From contig NZ_SSBJ01000057.1 of assembly GCF_004795055.1 (NCBI RefSeq), positions 1 to 33,012 on the forward strand: a DNA stretch of 33,012 nucleotides. Direction: 5' to 3'. The position numbers and the translations under genes are program-made. Each line of letters starts with the position of its first letter. Position 1 is the stretch's first letter. Source of the stretch: Streptomyces sp. A1136. GTDB taxonomy: Bacteria; Actinomycetota; Actinomycetes; Streptomycetales; Streptomycetaceae. The notes beneath the pieces are model-generated. The model worked only from the letters and a program-made list of their open reading frames with translations. It was not told the DNA's origin and searched no databases. This document shows positions 1 to 6,730 of the stretch, one piece after another.

Positions 1-79
1 CTTCGAGGAGATCGTCGAGGCCCACCGGGTCATGGAGGCCGGGACCGCCCTCGGCAAGATGGTGGTGACCGTCGACTGA
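1..79 (+). CDS. 3' end of a zinc-type alcohol dehydrogenase / quinone oxidoreductase (partial)
   Basis: Only the last 25 codons are present, read from base 2 to the TGA at 77-79. The peptide contains EEIVEAHRVMEAG followed by GKMVVTVD. This is the usual C-terminal helix and final strand of NAD(P)H quinone oxidoreductases and zinc-type medium-chain dehydrogenases, where the H-R-x-M-E segment closes the catalytic domain. The family call rests on this short tail alone, so substrate and cofactor cannot be given. The gene converges on glpK, and a strong hairpin follows at 119-164. Confidence 0.6.
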   Translation, partial: FEEIVEAHRVMEAGTALGKMVVTVD

Positions 80-118
80 CTGGGCGGTCCGGGCGGTCCG
101 GGCGTACCGGCCCGGGGC

Positions 119-164
119 ACGGCGCCGCGCCCGACTCCGGTCGGGGAGTCGGGCGCGGCGCCGT
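119..164. terminator. Bidirectional hairpin terminator between converging genes
   Basis: A perfect 20-bp inverted repeat (arms 119-138 and 145-164) with a 6-nt loop lies between the stop codons of the dehydrogenase fragment and glpK. Long GC hairpins without a T-tract are the usual actinomycete terminator, and its position suits both genes. Confidence 0.85.
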
Positions 165-192
165 ATCGGCGGCCGGTCGGTGGGCCGTCGGA

Positions 193-1710
193 CTACTCGA
201 CCGTCGTCCAGTCGAGGGTGCGTTCCACCGCCTTCTTCCAGCCCGCGTACCCTTCCTGGCGCTGATCCTCGGACCACTGGGGCTCCCAGCGCTTGGACTC
301 CTGCCAGTGCGTGCGCAGTTCGTCGGTGTCACCCCAGAAGCCGGTGGCCAGGCCGGCCGCGTAGGCGGCGCCGAGGGCGGTCGTCTCGGCGACGACCGGG
401 CGGCTGACGGGAACGCCCAGGACGTCGGCCTGGATCTGCATGCACAGGTCGTTGGCCGTGACGCCACCGTCGACCTTCAGCACGTCGAGGTGGACGCCGG
501 AGTCCTGCTCCATGGCCTCGACCACGTCACGGCTCTGGTAGCAGATGGCTTCGAGGGTGGCCCGGGCCAAGTGGCCGCTGTCGTTGTACCGGGCCAGGCC
601 GACGATCGCGCCGCGGGCGTCGGAGCGCCAGTACGGGGCGAACAGGCCCGAGAAGGCGGGTACGAAGTACATGCCGCCGTTGTCCTCGACGGTGCGGGCC
701 AGCCGTTCGCTCTCGGCCGCGTCGGTGATGATCTTCATCTGGTCGCGCAGCCACTGTACGGCGGAGCCGGTGACGGCGATCGAGCCCTCCAGGGCGTAGA
801 TCGCGGGGCTGTCGCCGAACTGGTAGGCCACCGTGGTGAGCAGCCCGTGCTGCGAGCGGACGAGTTCGGTACCGGTGTTGAGCACCAGGAAGTTGCCGGT
901 GCCGTAGGTGTTCTTGGCCTCGCCGGGCGCGTAGCAGACCTGCCCGACGGTCGCCGCCTGCTGGTCGCCGAGGACCCCGGTGATGGGGATCGCGGCCCGC
1001 AGGGGGCGGGAGGTGCGGGTCTCCCCGTAGGCCTCGCGGTGGGAGGAGGGGTTGATCTTGGGCAACATGGCGCGGGGGACGCCGAAGAAGCCGAGCAACT
1101 CCTCGTCCCAGTCCAGGGTTTCGAGGTTCATCAGCATCGTGCGGCTGGCGTTGGTGACGTCGGTCGCGTGGATTCCGCCGTCGGGTCCTCCGGTGAGGTT
1201 CCACAGGACCCAGCAGTCCGTGTTGCCGAAGAGGGCGTGGCCCTGCTCGGCCGCCTCGCGCACGCCGTCGACGTTCTCCAGGATCCACTGGATCTTGCCT
1301 CCGGAGAAGTACGTGGCCGGCGGCAGCCCCGCCTTGCGGCGGATGGTGTCGCCCTGACCCGAGCGGTCGAGGGCGGCGGCTATGGAGTCGGTGCGGGTGT
1401 CCTGCCAGACGATGGCGTTGTAGTACGGGCGGCCATTGCGGGGGTCCCACACCACGGTCGTCTCGCGCTGGTTGGTGATACCGATCGCCGCGAGGTCGGC
1501 CGGGGTGAGGTTGCCGTGCCGCAGGGCGTTCTGCATCACCGAGTTGGTGCGTTCCCAGATCTCGACGGGGTCGTGTTCGACCCACCCCGACCGCGGGAGG
1601 ATCTGGGCGTGTTCCAGTTGGTGCTTCGCCACTTCGTTCCCGGCGTGGTCGAAGATCATGAAACGGGTGCTGGTGGTTCCCTGGTCCACCGCGCCGACGA
1701 AGTCCGCCAT
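193..1710 (-). CDS. glpK: Glycerol kinase
   Basis: Cytoplasmic FGGY-family kinase that phosphorylates glycerol to sn-glycerol 3-phosphate with ATP. The 505-residue length is normal. The N-terminus has the phosphate-binding VDQGTTSTR motif. GVLGDQQAA and YGTGNFL lie mid-protein, and the C-terminal ATP-site strand reads KVDGGVTAND. A purine-rich Shine-Dalgarno (AGGAGAGG) stands about 10 nt before the ATG at 1710. It follows glpF on the same strand with a 53-nt gap, so the two probably form one operon: uptake, then trapping. In the characterised Streptomyces gyl operon the same pair is controlled by GylR and followed by a glycerol-3-phosphate dehydrogenase gene. Neither is beside this copy, so it may be a second glycerol locus or a rearranged one. 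Confidence 0.96.
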   Translation of the reverse strand: MADFVGAVDQGTTSTRFMIFDHAGNEVAKHQLEHAQILPRSGWVEHDPVEIWERTNSVMQNALRHGNLTPADLAAIGITNQRETTVVWDPRNGRPYYNAIVWQDTRTDSIAAALDRSGQGDTIRRKAGLPPATYFSGGKIQWILENVDGVREAAEQGHALFGNTDCWVLWNLTGGPDGGIHATDVTNASRTMLMNLETLDWDEELLGFFGVPRAMLPKINPSSHREAYGETRTSRPLRAAIPITGVLGDQQAATVGQVCYAPGEAKNTYGTGNFLVLNTGTELVRSQHGLLTTVAYQFGDSPAIYALEGSIAVTGSAVQWLRDQMKIITDAAESERLARTVEDNGGMYFVPAFSGLFAPYWRSDARGAIVGLARYNDSGHLARATLEAICYQSRDVVEAMEQDSGVHLDVLKVDGGVTANDLCMQIQADVLGVPVSRPVVAETTALGAAYAAGLATGFWGDTDELRTHWQESKRWEPQWSEDQRQEGYAGWKKAVERTLDWTTVE

Positions 1711-1763
1711 GGGGTGCCGCCTCTCCTGTGGGATGGCCTGCTCGCTGCCTCAGGCAGCCGTGG

Positions 1764-2615
1764 TCACGCCTCCGGTCCCTCCGGGGCCGGCACGCGTCCG
1801 GGAGGCTCCGGCTCGGCGGTCGGCAGGAACCGGCCGATGAAGAACTTGTACAGCGCCCCGCCGACCAGTCCGCCGATGAACGGACCGATGATCGGGACCC
1901 AGAAGTACAAGTTGCCGTACTGATCTCGCCATGCGTGGCTGTAGCCCGTGAAGAAGCTGGCCAGACGGGGCCCGAAGTCGCGGGCCGGGTTGATCGCGTA
2001 ACCCGCGTCGGTGCCCCAAGCCATGCCGATCGCCACGACGACCAGGCCGATGATGAACGGGGCCAGGTTGGCACCTGGGGGCGTGCCCAGCAGGTCCGTG
2101 ATGGCCAGGATCAGGAACAGCAGGATCGCCGTTCCGATGATCTGGTCCCGCAGCGCTCCCCATTCGGTCACCGGCAGATTGGGGTTGCCGTTGGCCGGGA
2201 GTGTGGAGAAGACGCCCTGGGTCTTCGTGTGCGTGGGGTCGATCGTCGACAGAGCCTCGCTGTAGTTCCAGCGCACCAGCAAGGCGGCCACGAAGGCGCC
2301 CGCCGTCTGCGCGAGCGCGTACGGCGCGACCTTGCTCCAAGGGAAGCCCTTGAACGCGGCGAGGGCCACCGTAACGGCGGGGTTGAGGTGCGCGCCGCTG
2401 AGCCGCGCCGCGACGTAGACACCGAGGGTGACGCCCAGACCCCACGCCCAGGCGATGCTGTCGTGGTTGCCGAGGCCGCCGGGGGGATCCGTGAGACCGC
2501 CGCCGGCCACCACCTGGGCCACCACGCCGACCCCGAAGAGGATCAGGATCATGGTGCCCGCGAATTCGGCCGAAAGCTCGCCGATCAAACCTGAATGCTT
2601 TAGCCGCTCAGCCAT
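1764..2615 (-). CDS. glpF: Glycerol uptake facilitator (MIP/aquaporin family)
   Basis: Inner-membrane channel of 283 residues for facilitated glycerol diffusion. Both signature NPA boxes are visible: HLNPAVTVAL (NPA at residues 78-80) and INPARDFGPR (209-211). The Asp just after the second NPA (residue 213) is typical of glycerol-conducting members rather than strict water channels. Six hydrophobic segments plus two half-helices fit the fold, and the C-terminus is a hydrophilic Pro/Glu-rich tail. The ATG at 2615 is preceded by a G/A-rich stretch but no textbook Shine-Dalgarno. It is first in a likely glpF-glpK operon. No GylR-type regulator lies upstream; the next genes are unrelated small membrane proteins. 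Confidence 0.95.
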   Translation of the reverse strand: MAERLKHSGLIGELSAEFAGTMILILFGVGVVAQVVAGGGLTDPPGGLGNHDSIAWAWGLGVTLGVYVAARLSGAHLNPAVTVALAAFKGFPWSKVAPYALAQTAGAFVAALLVRWNYSEALSTIDPTHTKTQGVFSTLPANGNPNLPVTEWGALRDQIIGTAILLFLILAITDLLGTPPGANLAPFIIGLVVVAIGMAWGTDAGYAINPARDFGPRLASFFTGYSHAWRDQYGNLYFWVPIIGPFIGGLVGGALYKFFIGRFLPTAEPEPPGRVPAPEGPEA

Positions 2616-2769
2616 CGAAGCCCGCTTCCCGCCGGCCCAGGACCGGCCGTGGACTGCCCGGGTCCCTCCCGCTTCTCACGATAGGACGATCACCCGCGAA
2701 CCGCACGGCGTCCCCGCGGGGGACGGGGGTGAGCCAGGGCCGGCCCGGTCGGGAGGGGGGCTTCGGCGG

Positions 2770-3132
2770 TCAGCCGACACCCCAGGACCAGGTGTGGTCG
2801 GCTCCGACCAGGCAGGCGAGGACCACGAGGTCGGCGACTCCGAGCGCGAATCCGAGGCGGGCGCGGCCGGGGCGGCTCGTACCCCGACGCAGGGCGAGTA
2901 CGGCCAGGACCATCGAGGCCGGGCCGAGGAGGAGGTTCATGGCGAGGAGGCCGACCAGGCCCAACAGGAAGGAGGCGACGGCCATGCCGTCGGCGTCGCG
3001 GGTGCGGTCACGGACGGGCCGGGGGCGGCCGGCACCGGCGGCGCGGTCGGTGCGCTCGGTGTGGTGCGTGTGCTCGGCGCGGTCGGTGCGCTCCGTGTCG
3101 AGGATGCGGTCGACGGTACTTCGGACGCTCAT
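2770..3132 (-). CDS. Small DUF4190-type membrane protein
   Basis: A 120-residue protein with a charged cytoplasmic N-terminus and two closely spaced hydrophobic helices at about residues 50-110. The segment starting GMAVASFLLGLVGLLAMN and ending LGFALGVADLVVLACL matches the pattern of DUF4190 proteins, whose role is unknown. The N-terminal 45 residues hold a 12-residue duplication based on ERTDRA, matched at DNA level by a 17-bp direct repeat at 3041-3093. The ATG overlaps the stop of the upstream 60-residue gene as ATGA, which suggests translational coupling. Both are divergent from the TetR gene and may be its targets. Confidence 0.75.
   Translation of the reverse strand: MSVRSTVDRILDTERTDRAEHTHHTERTDRAAGAGRPRPVRDRTRDADGMAVASFLLGLVGLLAMNLLLGPASMVLAVLALRRGTSRPGRARLGFALGVADLVVLACLVGADHTWSWGVG
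3041..3093. repeat. 17-bp direct repeat inside the DUF4190 gene (36-bp period)
   Basis: The same 17 bases occur at 3041-3057 and 3077-3093. The 36-bp period keeps frame and encodes the repeated ERTDRA peptide in the hydrophilic N-terminus. Confidence 0.8.
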
Positions 3133-3311
3133 GACGAACCTTCCTGTCGGTGGGCCCGGCGGTGGTGGCGGCCGGACCGTTCGCGGACCGCGAAGATCAA
3201 CAGCCAGCAGGCGATCGCGGCCGTGACGGCGAGGGAGACGGGGGCCGAGACGTGGGCCACGGTCCCCAAGAGGACCCCCATCAGCATCAGGGCCGCTACG
3301 AGGAAGAGCAT
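3129..3311 (-). CDS. Small hydrophobic membrane protein (60 aa)
   Basis: Starts MLFLVAALMLMGVLLG. Two hydrophobic helices (about residues 1-18 and 23-42) are followed by a basic tail rich in Arg and His, which should be cytoplasmic. The start is well supported: a GGAGG ribosome-binding site stands 8 nt before the ATG at 3311. An open frame reads further upstream but would cross the divergent promoter and the TetR gene. It is coupled by ATGA overlap to the DUF4190 gene. No named family is recognised. The divergent TetR gene starts 96 bp away, so regulation by that repressor is a reasonable inference. Confidence 0.75.
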   Translation of the reverse strand: MLFLVAALMLMGVLLGTVAHVSAPVSLAVTAAIACWLLIFAVRERSGRHHRRAHRQEGSS

Positions 3312-3333
3312 CGTGCTCCCTCCGGAAATAGGT

Positions 3334-3350
3334 GACAGTTGTTCACTGAC
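3334..3350. promoter_or_regulatory. Candidate TetR operator (17-bp imperfect palindrome)
   Basis: In the 96-bp divergent region, GACAGT and ACTGAC face each other across 5 bp, with one mismatched pair. The site lies between the tetR start and the start of the 60-residue membrane protein, where an autoregulating TetR repressor would be expected to bind. A plausible -10 for the leftward gene (TAGACT) is just upstream of it. No experimental operator is known to me for this protein. Confidence 0.35.
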
Positions 3351-3407
3351 TACCCAGTCTAATAGCTCCCATGCGGTCCTGTGTGGCGCGGGGGTTAACT
3401 TTCCGTC

Positions 3408-4127
3408 ATGAGTCACACCGCCGGAGCCCGCCAACTCCAACGCCTCAAGACCCGCCGCGCCCTGCTCGACGCCGCTCTGACCCTTCTGGAGGAACAGAGC
3501 CTGGGCAGCCTCGGCCTGCGCGAGGTGACCCGCGCGGCGGGCGTGGCACCGACCGCCTTCTACCGGCACTTCCACGACATCGAGGACCTCGGCATCGCGC
3601 TGGTGGACGAGGCGCTGGAGAACCTGCACGCCACGGTCCGCTCGACGCTCGCCACCTCGGGCGACGCCGAGCAACGCATCGCCACGGCCGTGGAGTTGAT
3701 GGCCGCCTTGGTACGCGCCTACCCCGCGCACGTCCGCTTCATCGTCCGGGAGCGGCACGGCGGCGTCCGCCGGGTCCGGGACGCGGTCTCCGGGCAGCTC
3801 GACGCGTTCGCGGGTGAAGTGGCCGAAAGCCTCGGGGCCGACCCGCTCGGCGCGGGCTGGAGCCGGGACGATCTGCTGATGCTGGCCCGGTTGTACGTCG
3901 ACCACATGGTGATGACGGCCTCCGCGTTCCTCGCGGCGGCCATGGAGGACAGCGAATGGGACGCCGTCACCGGCACCGCCCTGCGCCAGTTGCGGCTCAT
4001 CCACGCGGGAAGGGTGCACTGGGTCCCGGCGGGGGCCGGCGCGGCGAGTGAGGACGTACGGGGCCCCGGTCGCGCGGGCGCGGAGGGCCCCCGCCCGGAC
4101 GGCGGGCAAGCCGGCGCGACCCGGTGA
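3408..4127 (+). CDS. TetR-family regulator, FabR-like
   Basis: 239 residues. The N-terminal helix-turn-helix spans about residues 12-62, with the recognition part reading LREVTRAAGVAPTAFYRHF. The run TAFYRHFHDIEDLGIALVDE closely resembles FabR-type regulators, which in proteobacteria control unsaturated fatty acid synthesis. The remaining helices form the ligand-binding and dimer domain, and the last 30 residues are a Gly/Ala/Arg-rich disordered tail. There is no Shine-Dalgarno before the ATG; a TTAACT hexamer 7 nt upstream suggests a leaderless transcript. The two divergent membrane proteins are its most likely targets. A lipid- or membrane-related role is inferred from the FabR resemblance only. 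Confidence 0.85.
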   Translation: MSHTAGARQLQRLKTRRALLDAALTLLEEQSLGSLGLREVTRAAGVAPTAFYRHFHDIEDLGIALVDEALENLHATVRSTLATSGDAEQRIATAVELMAALVRAYPAHVRFIVRERHGGVRRVRDAVSGQLDAFAGEVAESLGADPLGAGWSRDDLLMLARLYVDHMVMTASAFLAAAMEDSEWDAVTGTALRQLRLIHAGRVHWVPAGAGAASEDVRGPGRAGAEGPRPDGGQAGATR

Positions 4128-4216
4128 GGCGCCTCCGCCCGATCCGGGCGACGGAGCGACCCGGGAGGCGGCGCGATCCGGGCGGCGGCGCGCCGAGACC
4201 TGTCCGGCACCGGCAC

Positions 4217-4260
4217 CGTTTGGCGGCCGGATCCGTTTGGCGGCCGGATCCGTTTGGCGG
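4217..4260. repeat. 17-bp tandem repeat, 2.6 copies
   Basis: Two perfect copies of CGTTTGGCGGCCGGATC (4217-4233, 4234-4250) and a third truncated copy (4251-4260) lie 80-123 bp before the DUF4142 gene. Each copy carries GTTTGGCGG. The third GTTT is placed to act as the -35 of the promoter listed at 4252-4274. Confidence 0.9.
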
Positions 4261-4274
4261 CGAGGACCGGGGTA
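4252..4274 (+). promoter_or_regulatory. Candidate SigB-type stress promoter of the DUF4142 gene
   Basis: GTTT (4252-4255), a 14-bp spacer and GGGTA (4270-4274) match the GNNT-N14-16-GGGTA core described for SigB-group promoters in Streptomyces. The consensus pyrimidine after GGGTA is a G here. The predicted start would leave a leader of roughly 55 nt before the ATG at 4340. Confidence 0.5.
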
Positions 4275-4339
4275 GGGGCCGGGGGACCGCGGCCGCGCGA
4301 GCGCCACCTCGGTGCCGGGTCGCGGGAGAGGAGCCCGTC

Positions 4340-4861
4340 ATGCGCAACCGACTGCTCATCGCGGCGGCCGCCACAGTGGTGACCGCCGGTGTGTGCGGGC
4401 CCGCGGCGTTCGCCGCCGGCCAGGGGGACACCCAGGACAACGTCTTCCTCACCTCCGTGCACCAAGGCAACCTCGCGGAGATGGCCGCGGGCCAGGACGC
4501 GCAGCAGAACGCCACCACCGACTGTGTGAAGACCGTCGCCGCCCGGCTCGTCTCCGACCACCAGAAGCTCGACCAGGACCTGAAGAACGTCGCGGCGCAA
4601 CTGAAGACGACCCTGCCCACCGCGCCCACGGCCGATCAGCAGCAGAAGCTGAAGGACGTACAGGCCAAGGCCAAGACCTCCGCGTACGACTCCGCGTGGC
4701 TCGCCGGCCAGGACGCGGCGCACCAGTCGACGCTCGCGCTGATCCGGCTGGAGATCAGCAGCGGGCAGGACTCCGCGGCGGTCGCCGCCGCGCGGAAGGC
4801 CGAGCCGGTCGTGACCATGCACCTCGACATGGTCCGCGGCGGTACCTGCCACGCCATGTGA
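4340..4861 (+). CDS. Secreted DUF4142 protein
   Basis: 173 residues, starting at the ATG after GAGAGGAG; the open frame extends upstream but has no other supported start. Residues 1-25 are a Sec signal peptide ending PAAFAAG. The mature part is helical and fits DUF4142: DNVFLTSVHQGNLAEM, then SDHQKLDQDL, and a C-terminal HLDMVRGG segment. Conserved His and Asp/Glu residues and a ferritin-like helical bundle are expected for the family; its biochemical role is unsettled. Two Cys (in TTDCVK and GGTCHAM) could form a disulfide outside the cell. It appears monocistronic between its own promoter and the hairpin at 4906-4934. The promoter motif suggests induction by osmotic or envelope stress. Confidence 0.85.
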   Translation: MRNRLLIAAAATVVTAGVCGPAAFAAGQGDTQDNVFLTSVHQGNLAEMAAGQDAQQNATTDCVKTVAARLVSDHQKLDQDLKNVAAQLKTTLPTAPTADQQQKLKDVQAKAKTSAYDSAWLAGQDAAHQSTLALIRLEISSGQDSAAVAAARKAEPVVTMHLDMVRGGTCHAM

Positions 4862-4905
4862 CCCGGGCCCGATCAGCCGCCGACACGCCCCGCCCTGACA
4901 CCCGA

Positions 4906-4934
4906 GCCCCGCTCCTCACTCCGCGGAGCGGGGC
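4906..4934. terminator. Hairpin terminator overlapping the next gene's stop codon
   Basis: 10-bp perfect arms (4906-4915 and 4925-4934) with a 9-nt loop. It lies after the DUF4142 stop and overlaps the last codons of the converging CxxC gene, whose stop (4916-4918) sits in the loop, so it may end both transcripts. Confidence 0.75.
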
Positions 4935-5323
4935 GCCGGCGGGGCGGCCACCTCGTGCGGCGGCGGACCCGGCTGCTCGGGTTGGGAGTGCGCGGAGGCG
5001 CCGAGCGGGCGGGCGCCGTGGCGTTCGGGCCGGTGCCCGGCGTGGCTGAGGATCTCCTCGCGGGGGGTGTCCGTCTCCCCCGGCGGTCGCGGGACGATCC
5101 GGCGGGCGAGGACCCGGCCCACCCACCGCCGACCGCAGCGTGGGCAGGGCACGGCGCCGCGCGGGGTGTAGGGCGAGGGCACCGGGACGCCGTCGCAGGA
5201 GAAGTACTCCCAGTGGCGGCCGTCGGCGTCGCGGTAGTGCTGCACGTCGTAGTCGGTGCTCCATTCGTTCCAGCACCCACCGCAGGCGAACGCCACGCGT
5301 TCCACGGCCAGTTCGGTGATCAC
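4916..5323 (-). CDS. Small CxxC zinc-ribbon-like protein, unknown function
   Basis: About 135 residues; no named family is recognised. Two Cys pairs, ACGGC (residues 14 and 17) and PCPRCGRRW (60 and 63), frame a middle segment with HWEYFSCDG, as in a small zinc ribbon. The C-terminal half is Pro/Arg/Gly-rich and probably disordered. The start is taken as the GTG at 5323, because the strong AAGGAGG site ends 8 nt before it. A GTG three codons further upstream (5332) overlaps that site and is less likely. A zinc-binding role is inferred from the Cys spacing only. Confidence 0.65.
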   Translation of the reverse strand: MITELAVERVAFACGGCWNEWSTDYDVQHYRDADGRHWEYFSCDGVPVPSPYTPRGAVPCPRCGRRWVGRVLARRIVPRPPGETDTPREEILSHAGHRPERHGARPLGASAHSQPEQPGPPPHEVAAPPAPRSAE

Positions 5324-5364
5324 CGTGGTCACCTCCTTACGACGCTCCGGCGGACGGACCGCTA

Positions 5365-5381
5365 ACCGGGTCCGACCCGGT
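5365..5381. terminator. Short hairpin after the alcohol dehydrogenase gene
   Basis: ACCGGGT, a 3-nt loop and ACCCGGT, 12 bp past the stop of the minus-strand dehydrogenase. The stem is only 7 bp, so the terminator call is moderate. Confidence 0.45.
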
Positions 5382-5392
5382 CCCGGCCCGGT

Positions 5393-6436
5393 TCAGCCCA
5401 GGGTCGCGATGTCGATGACGAAGCGGTAGCGGACGTCGGAGCCGAGGACCCGCTCGTACGCCTCGTTGATCTTCTCGGCGGGGATCGCTTCCACTTCCGC
5501 GCCGACGCCGTGCCCGGCACAGAAGTCGAGCATCTCCTGGGTCTCGGGAATGCCGCCGATCATCGAGCCGGCGAAGGAACGGCGCCGCGACAAGAGGGAG
5601 AAGGCGTTGAGGGCCAGCGGTTCCGGCGGGGCGCCGACGTTCACCATGGCGCCGTCCAGGGCGAGGAGCGAGAGGTAGGCGTCGATGTCGAGCTTGGCGC
5701 TCACCGTGTTCAGGATGAGGTCGAAGGTGCCGGCCAGACGCTCGAAGGTGCCGGGGTCGCCGGTGGCGTAGTAGTCCTGCGCGCCCAGGCGCAGCCCGTC
5801 GGCCTGCTTCTTGAGCGATTGGGACAGCACGGTGACGTCGGCGCCCATGGCGTGGGCCAGCTTGACTCCCATGTGGCCGAGGCCGCCCAGGCCGACGACG
5901 GCCACCTTCTTGCCGTGTCCGGCGCCCCAGCGCTTGAGCGGTGAGTAGGTCGTGATGCCGGCGCACAGGAGGGGGGCGGCCTCGTCGAGGGCGAGGCCTT
6001 CGGGGACGCGGACGACGAAGTCCTCGTTGACGACGATGTGGGTGGTGTAGCCGCCGTTGGTGTCGGTGCCGTCCCGGTCGACCGAGCCGTAGGTGAAGAC
6101 GGTCCCGTTCAGGCAGTACTGCTCCTCCCCCGAGCGGCACGGTGGGCACTCCCGGCAGGAGTCGACCATGCAGCCGACGCCGACCCGGTCCCCGGCGGCG
6201 TGCCGGGTGACCTCCGGGCCTACCTCGGCCACGATCCCGGCGATCTCGTGACCGGGGGCGACGGGGTAGGTCACCGGGCCCCACTCGCCGCGTACGTGGT
6301 GGATGTCGGAGTGGCAGATGCCGCAGTACCTGATCTCGATCAGGACGTCGCGCGGGCCGACCTCGCGCCGTTCCACGGTGGCGGGGGCGAGCGGAGAGTC
6401 CGCGGAGGTGGCGGCGTAGGCGTTGACGGTCCTCAT
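5393..6436 (-). CDS. NAD(P)-dependent zinc alcohol dehydrogenase (YahK/cinnamyl-alcohol dehydrogenase type)
   Basis: 347 residues from the ATG at 6436, which has GGAGG 7 nt upstream. Medium-chain dehydrogenase that interconverts aldehydes and primary alcohols. Catalytic zinc ligands are seen in CGICHSD (Cys38) and GHE (His63, Glu64). The structural zinc lobe has Cys94, Cys97, Cys100 and Cys108 in SCRECPPCRSGEEQYC. The nucleotide-binding glycine motif is VVGLGGLGHMGVK, at about residues 175-187. Sequence order matches the YahK/AdhA broad-range aldehyde reductase group, usually NADPH-dependent. It stands alone, so its physiological substrate is not indicated. Confidence 0.93.
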   Translation of the reverse strand: MRTVNAYAATSADSPLAPATVERREVGPRDVLIEIRYCGICHSDIHHVRGEWGPVTYPVAPGHEIAGIVAEVGPEVTRHAAGDRVGVGCMVDSCRECPPCRSGEEQYCLNGTVFTYGSVDRDGTDTNGGYTTHIVVNEDFVVRVPEGLALDEAAPLLCAGITTYSPLKRWGAGHGKKVAVVGLGGLGHMGVKLAHAMGADVTVLSQSLKKQADGLRLGAQDYYATGDPGTFERLAGTFDLILNTVSAKLDIDAYLSLLALDGAMVNVGAPPEPLALNAFSLLSRRRSFAGSMIGGIPETQEMLDFCAGHGVGAEVEAIPAEKINEAYERVLGSDVRYRFVIDIATLG

Positions 6437-6608
6437 GTCGTGCCTCCATGGAATGGGGCGGCCTGACTCGGCAACGGGGGGCGGCCGGGGAACGCGGCCG
6501 AGGGGCGGCCGGCCGGAGCCGGTCGCCACGGGGGCCCTTCCGGGGCCGGGGCCCGGTTCTCACCGTATGTCCATGGTGCCGCGCACATCGGCCCGGCGGC
6601 GACCCCGC

Positions 6609-6642
6609 GGGTCGGGGCGCAAACCCCCGAGGGTCGGGGCGC
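6609..6642. repeat. 12-bp direct repeat in the 6437-6730 intergenic region
   Basis: GGGTCGGGGCGC occurs at 6609-6620 and 6631-6642 (22-bp period, about two helical turns), between the divergent dehydrogenase and membrane-protein genes. Same-face spacing could suit a regulator, but no known motif matches. Confidence 0.6.
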
Positions 6643-6672
6643 GGATCGGGTGCGGATGTCGGCGACGACGGC

Positions 6673-6690
6673 GTCACCCGGCCGGGTGAC
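6673..6690. promoter_or_regulatory. 18-bp perfect palindrome, possible operator
   Basis: GTCACCCGGCCGGGTGAC lies 41 bp before the predicted start of the membrane protein gene. It has no loop, so a dimeric DNA-binding protein fits better than a terminator. The rest of the 294-bp gap (6437-6730) shows only the 12-bp direct repeat and no supported gene. Confidence 0.4.
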
Positions 6691-6730
6691 CCCGTTGGCA
6701 GCCGGCCCGGGAGCCCGGCTTGCTGGACGG

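Noticed and set aside
307..1923. A 538-codon plus-strand frame over glpK
   Set aside because: It is the mirror of the glycerol kinase gene and lacks recognisable domains or a ribosome-binding site.
3320..3396. SigB-type promoter for the 60-residue membrane protein
   Set aside because: GGGTA is present on the minus strand, but the only -35 match is the low-information GCAT; a TAGACT -10 for the main sigma factor overlaps it.
4217..4260. CRISPR-like repeat
   Set aside because: The units are 17 bp and directly adjacent with no spacers, and there are no cas genes; it is a simple tandem repeat.
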